A stretch of DNA of 22,895 nt, taken from positions 1-22,895 of the IMG/VR virus record IMGVR_UViG_3300022934_000204. The stretch is one strand, 5' to 3'. The notes under the pieces are model-generated. The model ran no database searches. It saw only the letters and a program-made list of their open reading frames with translations, and had not been told where the DNA came from. This DNA comes from a virus. The translations under genes were made by a program, and so were the position numbers. Shown piece after piece: positions 17,010 to 22,895 of this stretch. The first letter of the stretch is position 1, and each line of letters opens with the position of its first letter.

Positions 17010-17274
17010 AAAAGTAAGAGTAGATTTAAGTGATCATTTCGAAGCTTGGAGAGAAAAAACAAATTTACTCTCCAAGAATATTGGTGATTTTGATAGATTA
17101 TTACCTCACATTGCGGATTCAGATATAGTTGATGCGGTGAATGACACATTTCTAAGAAGACAAAACTGGCCAAGAGATGATAGTTTAAGCTTAATTAATT
17201 CTGCAGGAACAACTCTTAAAACGATTTGGCTATATGATAGTGATGGTGGTGCACCAGGTGTAGATTATAGTTGA
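17002..17274 (+). CDS. Small tail-associated protein with WREKTN motif, copy A
   Basis: A 90-residue protein beginning MARKVRVDLSDHFEAWREKTNLLSKNIGDFDRL and continuing with ADSDIVDAVND. The pattern VDLSD..(x)..WREKTN.LS...GD.D.L...DSDIV.A.N is shared with the protein at 17308-17553, so the two are tandem paralogues. Similar segments occur, as I recall, at the N-termini of tail fibre proteins in marine phages, where they would attach the fibre to the baseplate. Here the module stands alone, without a fibre shaft or tip. The C-terminal part (LSLINSAGTTLKTIWLYDSDGG) is a short beta-rich tail also matched in the second copy. The start overlaps the end of the preceding gene by eight bases. Function as adaptor or minor virion protein is inference. 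Confidence 0.72.
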   Translation: MARKVRVDLSDHFEAWREKTNLLSKNIGDFDRLLPHIADSDIVDAVNDTFLRRQNWPRDDSLSLINSAGTTLKTIWLYDSDGGAPGVDYS

Positions 17275-17275
17275 T

Positions 17276-17283
17276 TATAAATA
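17276..17283 (+). promoter_or_regulatory. T4-type late promoter between the tandem paralogues
   Basis: Exact TATAAATA octamer starting one base after the stop codon of copy A and 24 bases before the start of copy B. No strong Shine-Dalgarno sequence is visible in the leader (only AACGGTG), so the second copy may depend on its own promoter for expression. Confidence 0.72.
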
Positions 17284-17307
17284 AGATAAAAGTAACGGTG
17301 TACGAAT

Positions 17308-17553
17308 ATGGCAAAAGTTTACGTAGATTTAAGTGATACTATTGATCAATGGAGAGAGAAAACTAATGTTTTGTCTTGGGATGTTGGTGATTTAGATAAT
17401 TTAACAGTGCCAGCTGATCACGATTCAGATATTGTTGAAGCTATTAATTATGTTTATAATTTCTCTCCTATAAGAGATGAAAGATTAATTATTCGAAACG
17501 CTAGTGGTACAATAGTTAAAGATTTACATGGTTTCACAGATTCGGGTGGTTAA
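17308..17553 (+). CDS. Small tail-associated protein with WREKTN motif, copy B
   Basis: An 81-residue paralogue of the preceding protein: MAKVYVDLSDTIDQWREKTNVLSWDVGDLDNL, then HDSDIVEAINYVYNF, and a C-terminal LIIRNASGTIVKDLHGF that aligns with LSLINSAGTTLKTIWLY in copy A. By eye, identity is highest in the WREKTN region and the DSDIV.A.N segment. The gene has its own late promoter (17276-17283), unlike copy A. A different production level or timing for the two copies is therefore likely. It ends six bases before the 305-residue structural gene. The role is unknown; a fibre-attachment or wedge-decoration part is the most reasonable guess. Confidence 0.75.
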   Translation: MAKVYVDLSDTIDQWREKTNVLSWDVGDLDNLTVPADHDSDIVEAINYVYNFSPIRDERLIIRNASGTIVKDLHGFTDSGG

Positions 17554-17559
17554 TTTTTC

Positions 17560-18477
17560 ATGGCAGTACGTAGACCACTCAAGCTAAATGGTTCTGATTT
17601 AAAAGAAATGAGTGATTCTGACATCGATGATGTTCAGAACAGAATGATATATCTTTATGGTCAAAACCCTTCTGTTACATTAGTAGTTGTATCAACTGAC
17701 GGTAATTTAGGACCTATTGTTGATACAAGATTGGAAGCTGGAGATCCTAACTTATCGGGAGGAGGAGTTGATCCAGTATCAATAAAATCTATATCATATT
17801 CTCGTGTTCATCAATTGGTAGATAGCGGTGCATCGTATTGGCCCGATTCAGATAATATTTCGTATCCTACTTTTTTAGATAGTGATAATAATATTAAAGC
17901 AATGACCCCAACAGATTTTTATGATACGTTTACAAAACCTTCTATTGATAAACTTGTGCAATCTACATACACTAATGAAGAGCAGGCTGGAACTTATTTT
18001 GTTTCTACAAGTAGAAATGTTCCAAATTCAACATTAATATCTTTACTTCCAATATTCACTGATACTATTGCAGATGCTGAAGAGTTTATGGCTGGATCAA
18101 TGCCAGAACTTAGAGATCAGCCTTTGACAGTAAATAACTATTATTTACATATGGTAGATCCAAAGCCAAAAACATCTCCTAATGGTGTAAAAATTGATGA
18201 TACTAATAATTTACAAGAATATCCAGATTCTGATTTTAATGCAATGATGCAAAGAGCAATTAGATATACTGCAGCGCATTTAACAGATAACTTAGTAAGA
18301 TATGATTGGGATTCAGGAAATCCAAGAACAACAGCAATTATTGATACAATACTAGATTCAGATAATGCGGTATTAAGAGGTGGAAATAATGATACATATG
18401 ATTATGTTAGTCAGCTAGTTCCAGCAGGTGATGCTAGTGTGCGTAATACATATAATTTAAGGATTAGAAAAACATAG
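17560..18477 (+). CDS. Virion structural protein of marine T4-like phage type (MAVRRPL family)
   Basis: A 305-residue protein starting MAVRRPLKLNGSDLKEMSDSD, then MIYLYGQNPSVTLVVVSTDGNLG and VDTRLEAGDPN (about residues 28-65). I recall this N-terminal pattern from virion proteins of cyanophages and other marine T4-like phages, usually annotated as hypothetical or structural. The middle (about 85-200) has SYSRVHQLVDSGASYWPDSDN and a long helical or mixed region; the C-terminal part includes NAMMQRAIRYTAAHLTDNLVRYDWDSGNPRTTAI and ends NTYNLRIRKT. Five Asp-Ser-Asp tripeptides occur, the highest density in the window. No enzyme motif, signal peptide or membrane segment is visible. Position after the small WREKTN proteins suggests it belongs to the same outer-baseplate or fibre-connection assembly. 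Confidence 0.72.
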   Translation: MAVRRPLKLNGSDLKEMSDSDIDDVQNRMIYLYGQNPSVTLVVVSTDGNLGPIVDTRLEAGDPNLSGGGVDPVSIKSISYSRVHQLVDSGASYWPDSDNISYPTFLDSDNNIKAMTPTDFYDTFTKPSIDKLVQSTYTNEEQAGTYFVSTSRNVPNSTLISLLPIFTDTIADAEEFMAGSMPELRDQPLTVNNYYLHMVDPKPKTSPNGVKIDDTNNLQEYPDSDFNAMMQRAIRYTAAHLTDNLVRYDWDSGNPRTTAIIDTILDSDNAVLRGGNNDTYDYVSQLVPAGDASVRNTYNLRIRKT

Positions 18478-18488
18478 AGAAGTGACAT

Positions 18489-18956
18489 ATGGCGATATTT
18501 AGTAATAAGATTGTGACCGCCAAATTTTTAGATAATTCAAATACAATAATTGAAATAATCTATAAAGAAGGTGAAGAAAATATAGCTTTCGCAATGGAAG
18601 TTGATTTCTCAAATCCAGATTTTCAAGATTTACTCGAAGAAATTGATCTTGAAGAATTAGAAAAATCTACAATAAATCAACGGAAAAAAATACAAGAAGC
18701 AAAAGAAGCTTCTATTGAAGCGCGTGTTCAAGAAAGAATTAAAGAAACTCAAAGATCTGCTACACCTATGACTATGGATAACATAGTAAATGAATTATTT
18801 GAAAAAAGAAATGACATGGGATTTTTATTTCAATTTAAAGTTGCTTTATTTGCAAAAGAAAGCGTTAAAAATTGGAATGATGAAGAAGCAAAGAAAAATA
18901 TTAGAAAAAGTAAAGACTTATTTGAAATATTAAACATTATGAAAGATATTAATTAA
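18489..18956 (+). CDS. Hypothetical protein with charged coiled coil
   Basis: A 155-residue protein that I do not recognise. Residues 1-45 are beta-like (VTAKFLDNSNTIIEIIYKEG, NIAFAMEVD). About 47-92 form a highly charged helix, probably coiled coil (DLLEEIDLEELEKSTINQRKK, EAKEASIEARVQERIKETQ). The rest is helical (MDNIVNELFEKRNDMGFLFQFKVALFAKESVKNW). There is no signal peptide or membrane segment. It sits at the boundary between structural genes and the modification-enzyme cassette, eleven bases after the structural gene and overlapping the first glycosyltransferase-like gene by one base (TAATG). Translation is therefore coupled to the cassette. A chaperone or assembly role could fit its composition, but there is no direct support. 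Confidence 0.6.
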   Translation: MAIFSNKIVTAKFLDNSNTIIEIIYKEGEENIAFAMEVDFSNPDFQDLLEEIDLEELEKSTINQRKKIQEAKEASIEARVQERIKETQRSATPMTMDNIVNELFEKRNDMGFLFQFKVALFAKESVKNWNDEEAKKNIRKSKDLFEILNIMKDIN

Positions 18957-19705
18957 TGTCTAAAAATAAAATCGTTTATTTAAAATGGGGTGATAGATAC
19001 ACACAAGAACATGTAGATAGACTATATGATCAAGTAAATAAAAACTGCTCAATTGATTTTGATTTTATAACTATGGATGTAAGTGTAGGCCAGGCTTATG
19101 ATGAAATGCAAGCTCTTCAAAACAAATATTTTAGAGGAAATCAAGATCCCGAATCTTCAATAACTGTTAATGAAACGCAAGTATTTGAAAGAGAAGATGC
19201 TGGAGGAATAGCACATTTTCGTAAATATATAATGTTTATGAGAGATCACGAGTTTAAAGATTGCACTTTTTTATATCTTGATTTAGACACTATAATTAAA
19301 AATGATTTATCATATTTTTTTGATTTAAAGTTACCTAAACCTATGATTATGAGATCTTGGCAATTTAATGAAGATTTAAAATGGAAAAGATTATATAAGT
19401 TAAGAAGTTGTCCGTATTTTAATAGTTCAGTTTTACTTTGGAGAACTGGTCAAAATAGAAGAATATTTAATGAATTAATACATCCTGAAAAAATAGAATC
19501 TAATTTTTTTCATTATGGAATCAACGACAATTGGCTATTTCATAGATTTGGACCAAATGCGTATGATGAAAATCATAGAAATTGGTTTAATTTTTTTGAT
19601 AAACATATAGCAGTCTCAGATGAAAAATATATAAATGAAAATACAATTATACATACATTAGCTGGTATGACTATGAGTGAAAAAAATAAAATATGTTTAA
19701 GTTAG
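18956..19705 (+). CDS. Glycosyltransferase-like protein, paralogue 1
   Basis: A 249-residue protein with GT-A-type features. The N-terminal strand IVYLKWGDRYTQEHVDRLYDQV opens a nucleotide-sugar-binding fold, GGIAHFRKYIM lies at 83-93, and the acidic DxD motif is LYLDLDTIIKNDL (Asp109 and Asp111), the usual site for the metal and sugar-nucleotide diphosphate. FNSSVLLW (155-162) and NDNWLFHRFG (190-199) follow, where family 8-like transferases place acceptor and metal contacts. It is paralogous to the proteins at 21548-22243 and 22236-22895. No membrane segment is visible, so it should act in the host cytoplasm. The donor and acceptor cannot be read from the sequence. The start overlaps the preceding stop by one base and the end overlaps the next gene by 13 bases. 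The assignment to a transferase fold is good; activity is inferred. Confidence 0.72.
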   Translation: MSKNKIVYLKWGDRYTQEHVDRLYDQVNKNCSIDFDFITMDVSVGQAYDEMQALQNKYFRGNQDPESSITVNETQVFEREDAGGIAHFRKYIMFMRDHEFKDCTFLYLDLDTIIKNDLSYFFDLKLPKPMIMRSWQFNEDLKWKRLYKLRSCPYFNSSVLLWRTGQNRRIFNELIHPEKIESNFFHYGINDNWLFHRFGPNAYDENHRNWFNFFDKHIAVSDEKYINENTIIHTLAGMTMSEKNKICLS

Positions 19706-20310
19706 AAGATTCTTTAGTTTCAAGTTTAAGTTTAATTGATAATGAATATCCTCATAGAAAAAAAGATTTCTATAACTCTCTTTTGTATAAAAATATAAAA
19801 ATTTATAATTGGTTAGCAAATGAATATGTAAAAATTTATAAAAATAATACACCCGCTACAACAAACATTTTTGCAAATGGATTTGCAATATATGATAATC
19901 ATTATATAGAAAAAATGAATTTAGATAATATAATCTATTATGATTATGATCCAGAAGTAATTCCAATAAATTGGCAATGTTTAAAGCATATAAGATCTCA
20001 AAAATTGATTAATCAAATATGTTTAGATGTTATTTTAGATTTTGATTATTTTAGAAAAGATGACGTAGATGTTATTATAAATTTTTCGTGTGAAAAAATG
20101 ATAGATCAAAAAGTTGTAGTTAATATGATTTATCAAAATAAAAATCCAGTTTTTTGTTTTTTAGCAAGTGGAACGCATAAAAGAGGAAATATTAACATTC
20201 ATAGTTGTTTAGAAAGTTTTGAAAAATCTACAGGATTAAGTAATATTAAATACTCAGGTGAAGCACATTTTATTGATGAAAAAAAATATTTAGTTATTGG
20301 AGAAAAGTAA
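19693..20310 (+). CDS. Methyltransferase-like protein (Rossmann-type, remote)
   Basis: A 205-residue protein of very A/T-rich coding sequence. Its order of motifs suggests a diverged class I methyltransferase fold: TTNIFANGFAIYDNHY near 56-71 in the place of the glycine-rich loop, IIYYDYDPEVI (80-90) as the second strand with an acidic end, then VDVIINFSCEKM (125-136), which resembles the VINTSCEHM segment I recall in phage proteins annotated as SAM-dependent methyltransferases, and PVFCFLASG (152-160). The canonical GxGxG loop is not present, so catalytic activity and SAM binding are uncertain. It overlaps the preceding gene by 13 bases and the PP-loop gene by one base (TAATG), so it is part of the same translational unit. 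Confidence 0.5.
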   Translation: MFKLEDSLVSSLSLIDNEYPHRKKDFYNSLLYKNIKIYNWLANEYVKIYKNNTPATTNIFANGFAIYDNHYIEKMNLDNIIYYDYDPEVIPINWQCLKHIRSQKLINQICLDVILDFDYFRKDDVDVIINFSCEKMIDQKVVVNMIYQNKNPVFCFLASGTHKRGNINIHSCLESFEKSTGLSNIKYSGEAHFIDEKKYLVIGEK

Positions 20311-20990
20311 TGGAATTTAGATGTGGGCCAAAGTGGGATGAAAGAATTGTACATTTAGAACCAAAGAAAAAAATTGGTGTTTTAATGTCGTCTGGAGCTG
20401 ATAGTACCACTCTTTTTAAATTATTATGGGATAACTTTAAAGATACTCAAATTAGAATATTTAATGTTCAAACAAGTGATGATCCAAGAAAACCTCTTAT
20501 TGAAGAAATTTTAGAAAAATTTAATATAGATTTAGAACTAGAAATTGTTGGAAAAACGCGTTGGAACTGGCCAATGTCAGCTCACTATCCTAGACTATGT
20601 AAAGCTTTTCAAGAAATTAGAGATACCACAGACTGTGAAGAATTGTATTGTGGAAACATATTGCCTCCTCATCCGCAATGGTTTAAACGTTGGGATCCTA
20701 ATCAAAAAGGAATAGCAAAAAGGCCTTGGCTAACTAATGATGATTTTTTAAAAAATCCTTTTGAACATTTAGAAAAATATCATGTAATTGATCTGGGTAG
20801 AAGAAACGGTTTTTCAGACATATATAATACTACTATATCTTGCAATACCCATGCAACTATTCCGTGTGGTGATTGTATGGGTTGTTTAGAAATAGAATGG
20901 GCATATAAGCAATTAGATGAAGAAAAAGGTACAACCTTAGATGAAATGACAGATCATGCAATGATGAATTATGGAAATATAGGATGGTAA
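20310..20990 (+). CDS. QueC-like PP-loop ATPase with four-cysteine metal site
   Basis: A 226-residue protein, near the size of E. coli QueC (231 residues). SSGADSTTL (27-35) after IGVLM is the PP-loop of N-type ATP pyrophosphatases (compare SGGQDS in QueC). Near the C-terminus Cys178, Cys186, Cys189 and Cys192 (SCNTHATIPCGDCMGC) form a zinc-site pattern as in QueC. QueC converts 7-carboxy-7-deazaguanine to preQ0 with ATP and ammonia, and phage relatives make 7-deazaguanines for DNA. The middle region (GKTRWNWPMSAHYPRLCKAF, GNILPPHPQWFKRWDP) is unlike standard QueC, and no queD, queE, folE or DNA transglycosylase gene is in the window. It may therefore activate a different acid or amide in the pathway formed with its neighbours. 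Start ATG overlaps the previous stop by one base. Confidence 0.7.
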   Translation: MEFRCGPKWDERIVHLEPKKKIGVLMSSGADSTTLFKLLWDNFKDTQIRIFNVQTSDDPRKPLIEEILEKFNIDLELEIVGKTRWNWPMSAHYPRLCKAFQEIRDTTDCEELYCGNILPPHPQWFKRWDPNQKGIAKRPWLTNDDFLKNPFEHLEKYHVIDLGRRNGFSDIYNTTISCNTHATIPCGDCMGCLEIEWAYKQLDEEKGTTLDEMTDHAMMNYGNIGW

Positions 20991-21548
20991 ATGAGTGATA
21001 CTTTAAGAAAAAAATATGATGATGCCTCTGAATGGTATGAACAAAAATATATTGATGGCGGTTGGAAAAATAATCCATATATGAAAGATGAGTATGATGC
21101 TCATAAGTTTTGGCTAAAAAATGGAGAAGTTGGTAAAATTGTTTCGCTTGGCATCGGATCAGGACAAGATATCGATATTCTTGGAAAACCAGATCCTAAA
21201 ACATTTGTTGGATATGATATTTCTGAAGGAATGTTAAATAATGCTAGAAAAAAATTTCCTGAATATAAATTTAAAAATGCAGATTGTAAGGTTTACATTG
21301 ATGAAAAGTGTGATATATTAGTAAGTTTATTTGGAGTTCCAAATTATATTGGTTTATCAAAGTTGCTCGATCACTATCAAAAGATGAATGCTAAACATGC
21401 CTTTTTTGTTTTTTATGATGAAAATTATGACGATGGTTTTGGAGAGTATTATCACAAATACACTAAACAAGAGTTAGAAAAAGTTTTAAAAGCTTTTGAT
21501 CCAATAGTTGAAAAACTAAATGAAAACTATTATATTGTGAAGTGGTAA
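20991..21548 (+). CDS. Class I SAM-dependent methyltransferase
   Basis: A 185-residue protein with the main motifs of the family. KIVSLGIGSGQDIDIL (49-64) holds the glycine-rich SAM loop. FVGYDISEGMLNNARKKFP (72-90) supplies the acidic residue for the ribose, in an order close to Methyltransf_11/25 proteins. NADCKVY and CDILVSLFGVPNYI (97-120) are the later motifs. HAFFVFYDE and a C-terminal strand pair (EKLNENYYIVKW) complete a compact fold. The N-terminal YDDASEWYEQKY segment is common in small-molecule or sugar methyltransferases, and there is no DNA-recognition domain or DPPY-type motif, so DNA base methylation is unlikely. The start is adjacent to the PP-loop stop, and the stop TAA overlaps the next ATG. 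The substrate is unknown. Confidence 0.8.
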   Translation: MSDTLRKKYDDASEWYEQKYIDGGWKNNPYMKDEYDAHKFWLKNGEVGKIVSLGIGSGQDIDILGKPDPKTFVGYDISEGMLNNARKKFPEYKFKNADCKVYIDEKCDILVSLFGVPNYIGLSKLLDHYQKMNAKHAFFVFYDENYDDGFGEYYHKYTKQELEKVLKAFDPIVEKLNENYYIVKW

Positions 21549-22243
21549 TGCTGCAAATAATAGTTCATATTTGGGGCGATATGTATGGAGAAGAATACAT
21601 TGATAAGCTCAAAGAAAACATAGGTAGATATACTACTATAGATTGGAATCTTAAAGTTTTAAGAGATTATGAAACTGGTTGGGGTGAGTTTAGTAAAAAA
21701 TGGTATAGAGGTGAAGGAAACCCTAGCGTTGTTCAAGGTGAAGGTTGGATGAATGGATACCATCATTATAATTTAGGTGGGCTTCCACTTTATCGTAAAA
21801 TTTATCCTTGGGTTTCTGATGATCATGCATCTGAAAATGATGTTTGCATGTATTTAGATATAGACATGGTCATAAATGGCGATTTAAAATATTTTACTGA
21901 ATTAAATTTAAATAAGCCTTGGGTACAATATGATTATGATATGCCAGATCATAAATTAATTGAAGATTATAAAAATCAAAATATAACTCCTATTAATACG
22001 TCTGTTACAGTTTGGAAAAAAGGACAATTAAAGCCTATAGTTGATTTAATTAATAAAGATCCTGATAGAGTATTTTTTACATATAGAAGAGTAGATGCCT
22101 ATGTTTGGTATCAATTTGGTGTTAATGGTTTTTTTAATTTTTTACCAGTAACAGCAGTAGATTGGCACTGTAATGGTAAAAATCCAATAATTTCAAATTT
22201 AGCAGGTGAGCCAATAGAATTAAAGGATAAAGTAATTGTATAG
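21548..22243 (+). CDS. Glycosyltransferase-like protein, paralogue 2
   Basis: A 231-residue protein when started at ATG 21548. This start sits in the TAATG overlap used across the window and is preferred to the GTG at 21542. It shares the architecture of paralogue 1: a first strand with IIVHIWGDMYGEEYIDKL, GGLPLYRKIYPW (77-88), the DxD motif in CMYLDIDMVINGDLKYF (Asp104 and Asp106), INTSVTVW (149-156), and WYQFGVNG (187-194). It is shorter between the first strand and the GGLPLYRK segment, but contains RGEGNPSVVQGEGWMNGYHHY, which may be a specific acceptor loop. No membrane segment or signal peptide is seen. The gene overlaps paralogue 3, whose TTG start lies inside its last codons. Confidence 0.72.
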   Translation: MLQIIVHIWGDMYGEEYIDKLKENIGRYTTIDWNLKVLRDYETGWGEFSKKWYRGEGNPSVVQGEGWMNGYHHYNLGGLPLYRKIYPWVSDDHASENDVCMYLDIDMVINGDLKYFTELNLNKPWVQYDYDMPDHKLIEDYKNQNITPINTSVTVWKKGQLKPIVDLINKDPDRVFFTYRRVDAYVWYQFGVNGFFNFLPVTAVDWHCNGKNPIISNLAGEPIELKDKVIV

Positions 22244-22895
22244 AGTTATTTGTGCTAAGTGGGGAAAATTATATAGTGATAATGATGTAAATGCTTTATA
22301 CTCAAAAGTTTCAAAAAACTGTTCAGTAGATTTTGAGTTTGAGTGTTTTACAGATTTTCCAGATGAATTAGAGTCTTATAAGAAAAAACATTATAGAGCT
22401 TCTTTAGAACCAGACTATAGATTTGACGCAGTTCAAAATGGTTACCACCGTGATGATTTTGGAGGAATTCCTCATTATAGAAAAATCACACTATTTAATT
22501 TAGACACAAAATTTGATCCTAGTGATACTATTCTTTATTTAGATTTAGACACTAATATTGAAGGCGATCTGGCATATTTTTTTGAAAGCTTAAGTGATGA
22601 AAAACCTTATCTTGTTTGGAACTATTGGTGGGAAACAAAACCTGAAGAATGGTTAAGACAATTTCATATTACAAGATGTCCATTATATAATAGTTCAGTT
22701 ATGAGATGGAAACCAGGTCAGCAAAAACCTATATATGATTTTTTGTATGAGCATAAAGATAGATGTTTTTATACATACCCATCAATGGACACGTTTATGT
22801 TTCATCAATTTGGACCTTATAGTAGCAATAATAGAGATCAGCATTACGCGTATTTTCCAGAAGGAATAGTTACATCTGAAAGAGTTTTAAGTAAT
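22236..22895 (+). CDS. Glycosyltransferase-like protein, paralogue 3 (cut by window end)
   Basis: An open frame of 220 codons that runs off the right edge. A TAA at 22233-22235 closes the frame upstream, and the first usable start is TTG 22236, with AAGGA at 22223-22227 eight bases before it. This reads MYRVICAKWGKLYSDNDVNALYSKVSKNCS-type sequence, nearly the same opening as paralogue 1 (KWGDRYTQEHVDRLYDQVNKNCS). GGIPHYRKITLF (76-87), the DxD motif in YLDLDTNIEGDLAYFF (Asp103 and Asp105) and YNSSVMRW then FHQFG follow. It is more like paralogue 1 than paralogue 2. The third copy suggests a series of related transfers or a set of acceptor variants. Because no ATG starts this frame, automatic ATG-only calling would miss it. 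Confidence 0.75.
   Translation, partial: MYRVICAKWGKLYSDNDVNALYSKVSKNCSVDFEFECFTDFPDELESYKKKHYRASLEPDYRFDAVQNGYHRDDFGGIPHYRKITLFNLDTKFDPSDTILYLDLDTNIEGDLAYFFESLSDEKPYLVWNYWWETKPEEWLRQFHITRCPLYNSSVMRWKPGQQKPIYDFLYEHKDRCFYTYPSMDTFMFHQFGPYSSNNRDQHYAYFPEGIVTSERVLSN

Noticed and set aside
19630-19637. TATAAATG as a possible late promoter for the enzyme cassette
   Set aside because: The last base departs from the octamer, it is within a coding region, and such A/T strings are common in this part.
21542-21547. GTG 21542 as start of the second glycosyltransferase-like gene
   Set aside because: ATG 21548 is in the TAATG overlap typical of this genome and gives a natural N-terminal strand (MLQIIVHIWG).
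1-22895. tRNA genes, CRISPR arrays, insertion sequences, diversity-generating template repeats
   Set aside because: No cloverleaf-like segment, regularly spaced repeats, transposase or reverse transcriptase coding was found; coding genes leave no room in gaps of 35 bases or less.

Overview
The window is a gene-dense, strongly A/T-rich piece of a T4-like (contractile-tailed) phage genome. All genes lie on the + strand, most start codons overlap or touch the preceding stop codon, and no intergenic gap exceeds about 35 bases. The protein set (gp48/gp53/hub/gp5/gp25/gp6/gp7-like/gp8 homologues, a giant DUF4815-type virion protein, and small structural proteins of the kind seen in cyanophages and pelagiphages) and the exact late-promoter boxes TATAAATA point to a marine T4-like myovirus. 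The A/T-rich composition would fit a Pelagibacter or Prochlorococcus-type host, but the host is inference.

Region 1 (1-7142) is the baseplate hub and spike operon. It holds the C-terminal part of the tail-tube cap protein (gp48-like), wedge gp53, a gp27-like hub protein, a gp5-like OB-fold protein fused to a tail-lysozyme domain, a protein with a C-terminal zinc amidase, and a separate protein carrying a beta-helical needle-like region. The functions that T4 packs into one gp5 polypeptide seem to be spread over two or three genes here, with a second murein hydrolase added.

Region 2 (7138-18477) opens with a late promoter and encodes the wedge: gp25, gp6, a short gp7/gpI-like protein, then (behind a second late promoter) gp8, a 1654-residue virion protein, a small coiled-coil protein, two tandem paralogous small proteins (the second with its own late promoter) and a 305-residue virion-type protein. 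From the gp7-like gene to the 305-residue protein the tripeptide Asp-Ser-Asp is strikingly enriched. These genes probably form the outer wedge and the connection to the fibres.

Region 3 (18489-22895) leaves ordinary structural genes. After a 155-residue unknown protein come six tightly coupled, very A/T-rich genes: a DxD glycosyltransferase-like protein, a methyltransferase-like protein, a QueC-like PP-loop ATPase with a four-cysteine site, a class I methyltransferase, and two further paralogues of the glycosyltransferase, the last cut by the window edge. Their order and overlaps suggest one small-molecule or glycan modification pathway, whose target (virion protein, DNA, RNA or host surface) cannot be read from the sequence. 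This cassette is the best candidate for an undescribed system here; the split spike with two peptidoglycan hydrolases is the second.
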